A stretch of 64,000 bases of DNA from CAIYOL01 sp964494805 (lineage in GTDB: Bacteria > Planctomycetota > Phycisphaerae > Sedimentisphaerales > Anaerobacaceae). Shown here in pieces: positions 1-6,206 of this stretch. Both the position numbers and the translations under genes were made by a program. The notes under the pieces were generated by a model. That model saw only the letters and a program-made list of their open reading frames with translations. It was not told the origin of the DNA and ran no database searches. The stretch is taken from assembly GCA_964494805.1 (NCBI GenBank), contig CAZBST010000003.1, forward strand, positions 124,001-188,000, written 5' to 3'. Position 1 is the first letter of the stretch; each line of letters opens with the position of its first letter.

Positions 1-308
1 AGCGGTGCAATGCTCTTGCTATCGCCCAAAAACATGGCTTGCAATTCGATGCTGTTGTTGACAGAGACGATGGTCCGGTCAAACCGGATGTGTTCGGCGT
101 GTTGCAGATATGCGAGAAGTTCGGTATAAGGCCGGAAGAGGCTTTGATGGTTGGCGATTATCTTTTTGATTTGCAGTGTGCCAGGGCCGCGGGCGCTGTC
201 GCGGTGCTGTTGAAAAACCACCGAGAGGCCGACGAATTTACAGAATACGCCGATTTTGTTATTGAAAATATCACAGAGATAATCAAGATTATCGAAGGTA
301 AAAACTGA
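1..308 (+). CDS. HAD-family hydrolase, C-terminal part (truncated by window edge)
   Basis: The reading frame is open from base 3 to the TGA at 306-308, so the true start lies before the window. The visible part carries the last two HAD motifs: a lysine in VKPD and the acidic motif GDYLFDL followed by ARAAGA. This is the usual C-terminal half of HAD subfamily IA phosphatases (phosphoglycolate phosphatase/beta-phosphoglucomutase type), which hydrolyse small phosphorylated metabolites in the cytoplasm. The nucleophile Asp motif and the cap domain, which would indicate substrate, lie outside the window. A lipoprotein gene follows 15 bases later on the same strand. Family call is firm; substrate unknown. 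Confidence 0.8.
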   Translation, partial: RCNALAIAQKHGLQFDAVVDRDDGPVKPDVFGVLQICEKFGIRPEEALMVGDYLFDLQCARAAGAVAVLLKNHREADEFTEYADFVIENITEIIKIIEGKN

Positions 309-323
309 TTTTCGGAATAAATA

Positions 324-2732
324 ATGAGTAACGACTTATTAAAGACAATAGTTGTTGTAGTGTTTTTCGTTACCGGATGCAACTCTGATTCTCACGCCGA
401 GTCACCTTCGGCCGTTTCTTCGCCGGATGTCAACGATGTTTTTAAAATAGGGGATTTTAGGGATATTTCAGTCAAAATTCCAAAGGAAAGATTTGCTGGC
501 GCGCCACATTCGCCAAGGGCGTATATAAGTCGCAATAGAATTCCTTCTTCGGAGGATGATTATTTACATAAATATGTCCGGATTACTATTATTGAAAAAA
601 TACAATCGGAAGATGTTACGCGTATCGTCTTTCAACTGGATGAAATTGACGCAAATGGCGTATTAACAAGATATTATGGGAGAGGCGAAGCTGGTTTTCA
701 CAAGCCTTTATATTATGCTTACCTCGATGTTGGGTCAAATACCTGTCTAATGAAAGGTTCTATAAGACCCATTCACGAATATAAAAGTAATGTATCACCG
801 GGAAAACTTGCATCTGTGGGATTAGAAAGGGGTATTAGCCACGGCATACCTTTTCCATTAATGTTTACCTGTCCACCTGTTGTAACCCGATATAAGAGTT
901 TTAAAGATAATTCCTGTATGGGGGTTGTGTTCACTGAAGCCGCTAAACTTGCTGAACCCAATTATATGAGAATTAAGGCATCCCTGGTGCGAGAAGTAAC
1001 GCCCGATATGCAAGTAAGAAAAGAAAGCATTCGATATTATTCGACGGATGAAAAAATTATAAATGCGCAAGAACAATCCGGGACTATTCCAGTTTTAATC
1101 ACTGGGAATGAAACACAAATATGGGACAAACCTGACGACTGGTTGTGGTTAGAGTCGGAGCGCACCAATGAGGATGGAAATGTAACTTTGTATTGCAGAA
1201 AATTAGAAATGGATAAGGATATTCAGAACTCTTCGTCTTCGATATATCCAATGCTTTTTGAATTGAGGAGCGGCACTAAGTGGAAGACAAAAGAGCAGAA
1301 TATTGAGAAATTAGCTCAAAAGGGTGAGGCAGTAGTGCCAATTCTTATCCGATGTTTGAAGCATGAGTTGCCGGAAGAATTATCCGAACGTATCAGGGAA
1401 GAATTATCTAAAAGTATCATAGAGACCGATGAAGGAAAAATGTTGTTACGTAAACGTGAGGGTAATAGTAGTAGTTGGGGCGTACAGCAATGTTCAAAAG
1501 TAACATTGGTCAGAATCGGCAGCCCCGCGGTTCCAATGCTTATAGAATCTATCAATAAGCAGCCCGAAACAGTTGCAATGGTAGTAACAATACTCGGCGA
1601 GATTGGGGACCAACGAGCGATTCCTGCCTTAATATCGGTTCTTGGCAATAACCATTATAATTGTTGGGAAAGAGCGCAAGCGGCTGAGTCATTGGAAAAG
1701 TTAAAAGCTCAGCAAGCTATCGGACATCTGATAGACGCCTTAGAAGGAGAAGGCGTTCCCGATGATAAATACAACAATGAAAAGTTTCTGAATTATATTG
1801 CAGATTCTCTTGCCAAGCTTTCAGGAGAATCGTTTGGTTTTATGTATATTCCTGAAAATGATACGATGGGCAAATCGGTTATTCCTGCTCACTACGTTTT
1901 CACGGGAACAGATGAGCAGAAACGGGAAACCATTAAAAAATGGCGACAATGGTGGCAGGAGAATAAACAGCGATACTCTTCGGCTTCAATTGATTCTATA
2001 GACGAGAGAATGGGAACATCATCTCCTGTCAATCTGCCAGTTAATGCCGATTCGGTTGATGACGTTCTTAACAGGTTGCAAAGTGCCACGGGCAGTCTGA
2101 AATCCTACCAGAGCCAGATTGAATACAAGTTCAGCCAGCCATTATTAGAGTCGGAGACACTGAGAAAGGGCGTTCTGTATTATCAAAAGTCGGATGGAAA
2201 ATCAGCGCTGAGGATAAATTTCCAAACGCTCAAACAGGACGAGGAACAAGAACAGAAATACATAGAGCAGTATATTTTCGATGGCGTTTGGCTCACACTC
2301 ATTGACTACCAAATTAAGGAAGTCAAGCGTTATCAAAAGACTGAGCTGAACGAGCCGGTTGATGCCTTCGAATTGGTCAGCGAAAATTTTCCTATAATCG
2401 GCTTCGGCAAAGTAGAAGACCTTAAAAAAGAATTTGAAATAGGGTTAATTGAGCAGCAGCAGGGGGGTAAAGCGAAGGATTTTATTCAGTTGCATTTGAG
2501 GGTTAAGTCTGATTCGATTTATAAAAATGATTATACATCGATTGATTTTTGGATTGATAAAGAATTGCATTTGCCGGCAAAAATTGTTGCCGTTTCTACT
2601 GAAGGAGATATTTATGAAATAGAGTTTCTTAGGCCGAGGATTAATGAGAAGATTGATAAAAAAGTCTTTGAGTTCGAGGTTCCCGAAGGTTTCACTATTG
2701 AAATAACCCCGTTAAAGGAAAAGAGCAAATAA
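324..2732 (+). CDS. Predicted lipoprotein with HEAT repeats and a C-terminal LolA-like domain
   Basis: 802 residues. The N-terminus is a short hydrophobic segment ending in a lipobox-like VTGC (residues 16-19), so it is probably a lipid-anchored envelope protein. Residues about 310-490 contain alpha-helical HEAT-like repeats (AVPMLIESI, RAIPALISVL, QAIGHLIDAL). The last 220 residues start with a VDDVLNRLQSATGSLKSYQS segment and read as a beta-rich LolA/DUF1571-like domain (FWIDKELHLPAKIV, then FEFEVPEGF), the half-barrel fold of outer-membrane lipoprotein carriers. The combination suggests a lipoprotein-handling or sensor role, but this is inference. The next gene starts 3 bases after the stop, suggesting co-transcription. 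Confidence 0.6.
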   Translation: MSNDLLKTIVVVVFFVTGCNSDSHAESPSAVSSPDVNDVFKIGDFRDISVKIPKERFAGAPHSPRAYISRNRIPSSEDDYLHKYVRITIIEKIQSEDVTRIVFQLDEIDANGVLTRYYGRGEAGFHKPLYYAYLDVGSNTCLMKGSIRPIHEYKSNVSPGKLASVGLERGISHGIPFPLMFTCPPVVTRYKSFKDNSCMGVVFTEAAKLAEPNYMRIKASLVREVTPDMQVRKESIRYYSTDEKIINAQEQSGTIPVLITGNETQIWDKPDDWLWLESERTNEDGNVTLYCRKLEMDKDIQNSSSSIYPMLFELRSGTKWKTKEQNIEKLAQKGEAVVPILIRCLKHELPEELSERIREELSKSIIETDEGKMLLRKREGNSSSWGVQQCSKVTLVRIGSPAVPMLIESINKQPETVAMVVTILGEIGDQRAIPALISVLGNNHYNCWERAQAAESLEKLKAQQAIGHLIDALEGEGVPDDKYNNEKFLNYIADSLAKLSGESFGFMYIPENDTMGKSVIPAHYVFTGTDEQKRETIKKWRQWWQENKQRYSSASIDSIDERMGTSSPVNLPVNADSVDDVLNRLQSATGSLKSYQSQIEYKFSQPLLESETLRKGVLYYQKSDGKSALRINFQTLKQDEEQEQKYIEQYIFDGVWLTLIDYQIKEVKRYQKTELNEPVDAFELVSENFPIIGFGKVEDLKKEFEIGLIEQQQGGKAKDFIQLHLRVKSDSIYKNDYTSIDFWIDKELHLPAKIVAVSTEGDIYEIEFLRPRINEKIDKKVFEFEVPEGFTIEITPLKEKSK

Positions 2733-2735
2733 GAA

Positions 2736-3026
2736 ATGTCAATCTCCAAAATACTTTCGCTGATTGTTGTTGGTTTATGTTTGTTTGTCGTCTATTTGAC
2801 AGGTGCGTCGAAAAGCAGCAGTTCAGCAAGTTTTTACTTTTTTATACGTTTTGTTCCTTTCTTGCTTCCGCTGTTTTGTATTTGGTTTGGCGACGAAATG
2901 GGAACTTTGATAATCGGACGAATTACTATGCCGTCCTCGGGATGGGCGGTAAGGTTTATGGGCTGGGTGCTGCTTATTTTATTTTCTATTGGAACGATTA
3001 TTTTGGAAATTAAAATGAAGGGATGA
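2736..3026 (+). CDS. Small hydrophobic membrane protein, unknown function
   Basis: 96 residues with three hydrophobic segments: about residues 5-22, 30-50 and 73-90. No signature motif was recognised. It starts 3 bases after the upstream lipoprotein gene and ends 3 bases before the flavodoxin gene, so the three probably form one transcript. The Shine-Dalgarno sequence is weak (AAGAAATG context), consistent with translational coupling to the upstream gene. The function cannot be inferred from the sequence. Confidence 0.6.
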   Translation: MSISKILSLIVVGLCLFVVYLTGASKSSSSASFYFFIRFVPFLLPLFCIWFGDEMGTLIIGRITMPSSGWAVRFMGWVLLILFSIGTIILEIKMKG

Positions 3027-3029
3027 AAA

Positions 3030-3503
3030 ATGGCAAAAGGGATAGTTATTTATTATTCGAGAAGCGGTAATACAAAAGAAATGGCCGAAATTATAGCGGC
3101 AGCGATGAACGAAGCAGGTTTGAAAACCGACTGCAAATCTGTTGACAAGGTAAAGGCGGATGACCTTCTCAAATATGATTGCATAGTCGTCGGCTCTCCG
3201 ACCTATTACGGTCATATGGCCGGGCCCATCAAGCAGTTGTTCGACGATGCCGTTGCCTTCCATGGCCGACTCGACGGCAAGGTCGGGGCGGCCTTTAGCA
3301 GCGCGGCAAATATCGGCGGCGGCAATGAAACGACGATTATGGGCATAATAGAAGCGATGCTCATCGCCGGTATGGTCGTCCACGGCGACCCGCAAGGCGA
3401 CCACTACGGGCCGGTATCTATCAATAAGCCCGATGACAGGGTCAAGCAGCAGTGCCGGCGTCGTGGGCAGAGAATCGCAGAATTAACCAAAAAACTTCAT
3501 TAA
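3030..3503 (+). CDS. Flavodoxin-family protein / FMN-dependent NAD(P)H reductase
   Basis: 157 residues, the size of a single flavodoxin-like domain. The N-terminus has the beta1-phosphate-loop signature YYSRSGNTKEMA, which binds the FMN phosphate. The second half has the VGSPTYYGHMAGPIKQLFD and SSAANIGGGNETTIM stretches typical of WrbA/flavodoxin reductases, which stack on the isoalloxazine ring. It probably moves electrons between NAD(P)H, FMN and a quinone or protein partner in the cytoplasm. It lies 3 bases after a small membrane protein gene. WrbA proper is longer (about 200 residues), so a generic flavodoxin-family name is safer. Confidence 0.85.
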   Translation: MAKGIVIYYSRSGNTKEMAEIIAAAMNEAGLKTDCKSVDKVKADDLLKYDCIVVGSPTYYGHMAGPIKQLFDDAVAFHGRLDGKVGAAFSSAANIGGGNETTIMGIIEAMLIAGMVVHGDPQGDHYGPVSINKPDDRVKQQCRRRGQRIAELTKKLH

Positions 3504-3504
3504 A

Positions 3505-3602
3505 TTTGTGCCACGAAGGCACCAAGGCACACAGGTATGAGAAACAGAGTTAGGTAAGTCCTTTTATTTTATGGTCTTAAGCAGCTTTGTGCCTCAACGG
3601 CA
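3505..3602. repeat. Degenerate interspersed inverted repeat (GCCACNAAGGCAC type)
   Basis: GTGCCACGAAGGCACCAAGG near 3508 is largely the reverse complement of CTTTGTGCCTCAACGGC at 3584-3600, with about 50 bases between the arms. It resembles the short CACAGAG/CACGAAG-type remnants seen elsewhere in this window. No coding sequence is supported here. Confidence 0.45.
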
Positions 3603-3648
3603 AAAAATAAAAAATATGTGTTTTTTTGCAAAATAAAAGCATTTTTCT

Positions 3649-3677
3649 TTGACAAACCAATAACGGGCAGTTAAGTT
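3649..3677 (+). promoter_or_regulatory. Putative sigma70-type promoter for the histone H1-like gene
   Basis: Consensus -35 box TTGACA at 3649-3654, a 17-base spacer and a -10-like TAAGTT at 3672-3677. It ends about 58 bases before the ATG of the small basic protein gene. The -10 box is only moderate. Confidence 0.5.
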
Positions 3678-3735
3678 TTTAGCGATTTTAGGCTAAAAAT
3701 AGCAATTTTAACCCACAAAGTGGAGGTTTACTTTG

Positions 3736-3909
3736 ATGCAAGAGTACGAAGCCCTCAAAGCACTGGTCGCAGAAACAGAAGCTGACATCAGCAAAGCCGA
3801 AGGCGGAAACAAGGCGGCAGGAACGCGAGTTCGCAAGCAAATGCAGAGGATTAAACAAGCTGCCCAGGTTGTTCGCAACCGCATTCTTGAAATCAGGTCA
3901 ACCGAATAA
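3736..3909 (+). CDS. Short histone H1-like protein (Hc1 N-terminal domain type)
   Basis: 57 residues, preceded by a GGAGG ribosome-binding site at 3722-3726. The protein starts MQEYEALKALVAE and contains GGNKAAGTRVRKQMQ followed by IKQAAQVVRNRI. The GNKAAGTRVRK signature and helical spacing match the N-terminal core of bacterial histone H1-like/Hc1 proteins, known from Chlamydiae, Bacteroidota and Planctomycetota. Family members usually carry a long Lys/Ala-rich DNA-binding tail; here the protein stops right after the core. Expected role: small nucleoid-associated or regulatory protein. It appears to be a single-gene unit with its own promoter. Confidence 0.75.
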   Translation: MQEYEALKALVAETEADISKAEGGNKAAGTRVRKQMQRIKQAAQVVRNRILEIRSTE

Positions 3910-4081
3910 AAACATCCTAATTATTCGGAAAAGCTGAACGCAGTGCATACTTCCGCCATAGGCGGATAAATCGGCCCGGCTGTGGTCAATCCGGCTGCGG
4001 CGGATAAGATAGTTATTTTGCTGAGAGAGAGCGGATATAAGTGTTCCGAATGCGCAGAGCGTTTCTGCATCGAGGTCAGTT
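3910..4081. other. Intergenic segment, no supported gene
   Basis: About 170 bases between the H1-like and FabZ-like genes. A short open frame from GTG 3982 to 4104, overlapping the FabZ-like start, would encode a Cys-containing 40-residue peptide. It has no ribosome-binding site or recognisable family, so it is not called as a gene. Confidence 0.4.
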
Positions 4082-4558
4082 ATGCCACCTGCATTATTAT
4101 TTGATTTGACTCAAATAGACCTGACGGAAAAGCCTATATTCGATAAGGAAGCGATTGGCGAAGTAAATCCCCAAAGATTTGAGATGCAGCAGCTCGATGG
4201 CATCCTTTGGTACGATAAGGAAAAACGTCTGATTCTTGGTTTCAAGGATGTGACGGAGAGCGAGTTCTGGGTTCGGGGCCACATTCCCGGCAGGCCTCTG
4301 ATGCCGGGGGTAATAATGATAGAGACGGCAGCTCAGCTTTTGAGTTTTTTCGTAAAAAAGATTTATGAGGTGGATGCCTTTATCGGATTTGCAAGCGTAG
4401 ATTCGACGAAGTTCCGTTCAATCGTTAAGCCGGGGGACAGGTTGTATCTGCTCGGCCACCTCACAAAATGTAGCGGCAGAAAATACACCGCTAATGTCCA
4501 GGGAGTCGTTGACGACACTATGGTGTTTGAGACGGTTGTGTCCGGTATGAGAGTTTAA
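4082..4558 (+). CDS. FabZ-like hotdog-fold 3-hydroxyacyl-ACP dehydratase
   Basis: 158 residues, the usual length of FabZ. The central motif HIPGRPLMPGVIMIETAAQL contains the catalytic histidine and, 14 residues later, the glutamate of the FabZ active site on the long hotdog helix. FASVDSTKFRSIVKPGDRL is the usual beta-sheet segment after it. Expected reaction: dehydration of 3-hydroxyacyl-ACP to trans-2-enoyl-ACP in fatty-acid or lipid A acyl-chain synthesis. A GAGG sequence six bases upstream of ATG supports the start. The gene is not next to lpx or other fab genes here, so it may serve a specialised lipid pathway rather than being the housekeeping copy. Confidence 0.85.
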   Translation: MPPALLFDLTQIDLTEKPIFDKEAIGEVNPQRFEMQQLDGILWYDKEKRLILGFKDVTESEFWVRGHIPGRPLMPGVIMIETAAQLLSFFVKKIYEVDAFIGFASVDSTKFRSIVKPGDRLYLLGHLTKCSGRKYTANVQGVVDDTMVFETVVSGMRV

Positions 4559-4576
4559 TCAGCCCCCTGTAAAAAA

Positions 4577-4651
4577 TAGCCCCAAGGGGATTCGAACCCC
4601 TGTTGCCGGGTTGAAAACCCGGTGTCCTTGACCTGCCTAGACGATGGGGCC
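4577..4651 (-). tRNA. tRNA-Glu (anticodon UUC)
   Basis: The reverse strand folds as a cloverleaf. The 5' acceptor strand GGCCCCA pairs with TGGGGCT (first pair G-U) and is followed by discriminator A. The anticodon arm is CCGGG-TTTTCAA-CCCGG with TTC in the loop, and the T arm is AGGGG-TTCGAAT-CCCCT. CCA is not encoded. A run of six T follows directly on the reverse strand. It converges with the FabZ-like gene. Confidence 0.95.
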
Positions 4652-4659
4652 AACCATAT

Positions 4660-4833
4660 TTACTCCATACTGATTGCTTCGACGGGGCAGGTATCGACAC
4701 AAACGCCGCAGTCAACACAGGCGTCGGTATCGACTACTGCCTTTTCATTGACCATCTTTATCGCATCACTCGGGCACTCCGGCACGCAGGATTCACAGCC
4801 TGTGCATTTTCCTTTGTCTACTTTGGCTGGCAT
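4660..4833 (-). CDS. 2[4Fe-4S] bacterial-type ferredoxin
   Basis: 57 residues on the reverse strand, ATG at 4833-4831 and TAA at 4662-4660. It has two complete cluster motifs: CTGCESCVPECP and CVDCGVCVDTCP, each C-x2-C-x2-C-x3-C-P. This is the classic low-potential dicluster ferredoxin, a soluble cytoplasmic electron carrier that often works with pyruvate:ferredoxin oxidoreductase or other anaerobic enzymes. A GAAAGGG ribosome-binding site precedes the start. It lies just upstream of tRNA-Glu on the same strand (8 bases). The presence of this ferredoxin fits an anaerobic or facultative lifestyle, but that is inference. Confidence 0.93.
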   Translation of the reverse strand: MPAKVDKGKCTGCESCVPECPSDAIKMVNEKAVVDTDACVDCGVCVDTCPVEAISME

Positions 4834-5477
4834 TTTTCATAACCCTTTCAAGAAATTTATCCGCCACTCTGTTTGGCGGAAACGAATTAAAGCCTACTAA
4901 ACAAAAACGAAATGTTACAAAATTATGTTCGTATTACAATAGAAATTTTTTGAGAAGATGGTTTTTGAGGTAAAAATGAAGAATCTGAAATTGGGTTTGA
5001 TTGGGTTTGTTTGGGTTCGTTTTTGAAAGTTCATTGGATGCTCTTTTTTGTTATTAGTCATTAATTCCAATAAGGTTATATTCATTTTTGGCATTTTGGA
5101 AATTGGGTTCGTTTTGCGAATTTAAAGTTCATTTTGATTGATTTTTCTGCTGTAAATAGACCGTCTCCGTGTCTGTTTTTTGGCCACAGAGAAAACAGAG
5201 AAGTAAATTATAAACAGTATTAATTGGTTATTGGAAACCACTCATTAGCAATTCCTTTAAATAGTTTATAGTTTTAGGTTTCGAGAACGGTCTATCGTTT
5301 TCTCATAATTGAACGAACATGCGCGATTGATGCGAAAAATCTGGGGTTTTTGGAGGTGAGGTTTTGGCTAAGTTGTTGCGGTTAAAGGAATAAAAAAATT
5401 TTACAAAATTTCAGAATTTGTCACGAGGTACCAACGGTTTTGATTGATTCTTCATATTGCGTCGTGCGTATCGCGTA
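4834..5477. other. AT-rich intergenic region
   Basis: No gene is supported. It contains the 10-bp tandem repeat at 4991-5020, a partial second copy of the neighbouring GGGTTCG...AAAGTTCATT segment near 5103-5135, and a CACAGAGAAAACAGAGAAG repeat remnant near 5187. Confidence 0.5.
4991..5020 (+). repeat. Short tandem repeat, 10-bp unit x 3
   Basis: Three adjacent units, TTGGGTTTGA, TTGGGTTTGT and TTGGGTTCGT. The 10-bp period is about one helical turn. It lies upstream of the ferredoxin gene, which is read away from it. Confidence 0.7.
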
Positions 5478-5745
5478 TTGCGAAGTGCTGCTGGAGGCCG
5501 CCCACAGGGCAGGCAATGAGGAAACGTAAAGTATTTTGCTGTTGTTTCCGGAGGCCGCAATGAGGAACATCAGTATTACGCAGTCCATAGGACGGAGTAA
5601 GTAAGAAAAAGGGCCGAACTGGAGGACACAACAGCAGAATGAGTGTGAAAAAAAAGCTGGGCCCCAGATACTGGGTCCCCGCCAACGACCCCTGCTTAAA
5701 GCATGCAGGGGCAGGCATGCGGGGATCTTCGCTGCGCTTCGAGAG
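5478..5745. repeat. Intergenic repeat element, copy 1 (MITE-like, with conserved hairpin)
   Basis: It shares blocks with 11648-11800: TTGCGaAGTGCTGC, GAGGCCGC, GAGGAAACG, and the hairpin GTCCCCGC (near 5675) with GCGGGGATC (near 5720), followed by TTCGCTGCGCTTCGA. In the other copy the corresponding arms are GTCCCAGC and GCTGGGATC, so the changed position is compensated on the other arm. The GGAGGCCGCAATGAGGAA block recurs inside this copy at about 5553. No protein is encoded. Confidence 0.5.
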
Positions 5746-5914
5746 GACGCGACAGCAAGGCAATAACTGAGCGAAGGTTACCTAAATTAACACGCCGGAG
5801 AGATAGTGAAAGATACATCCCACAAGGCAAGGAGGATTTTTTAGCTGCGAAGTTCTATGGACTCCTTCTGGAGAAAAATTTATCACAAATCATGGGGGTT
5901 TCATAAGAAATTTC

Positions 5915-5942
5915 TTGACAACAGCAACCAAGGACGTATAAT
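5915..5942 (+). promoter_or_regulatory. Consensus sigma70-type promoter of the DUF11 giant gene
   Basis: Perfect TTGACA (5915-5920) and perfect TATAAT (5937-5942) with a 16-base spacer. The same arrangement occurs upstream of the LamG gene at 53125-53152, within a conserved upstream block. The predicted transcript start is near 5950, giving a leader of about 255 nt before the ATG at 6207. Confidence 0.8.
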
Positions 5943-5949
5943 CCGCATA

Positions 5950-6206
5950 ATGCGATTGCGATAATTGTTTTCCCTTGTCTTCTGAAAACAGGAGGCGGTG
6001 TTGGAAAAGTGCGAATTATCATTTCGATTTTTTAAGAGTTTATTAAGCGCCAAGGGTGCAGAGGGTCTGCGCTGCAAAAAAGCGTATTTACCGCAGAGCA
6101 CGCAGGGAGCGCGGAGATTTTTCAGACACGAATTAATGCGGATTAACACTATTTATAATTATAAAAACTAAATAACAAAGCAACGCTAATTTGAAAGGGA
6201 GAAAAA
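5950..6206 (+). promoter_or_regulatory. Long structured 5' leader, copy 1
   Basis: It is conserved with 53160-53284. TTTTCC at 5968-5973 pairs with GGAAAA at 6003-6008, enclosing a loop that carries the GGAGGCGGTG block. CGAA (6012-6015) and TTCG (6023-6026) then form a weak hairpin followed by six T, which looks like an attenuator. After the shared block this copy carries a CGCAGAGCACGCAGGGAGC repeat remnant (about 6091-6120). The other copy carries a different repeat at the equivalent place. GGGAG at 6198-6202 is the ribosome-binding site. Confidence 0.55.

Noticed and set aside
3982..4104. Short Cys-containing frame overlapping the FabZ-like start
   Set aside because: GTG start without ribosome-binding site, overlap with a well-supported gene, and no family recognised.
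5452..5906. Open frames in the repeat region upstream of the DUF11 gene
   Set aside because: They coincide with the MITE-like element and have no ribosome-binding sites or protein similarity.
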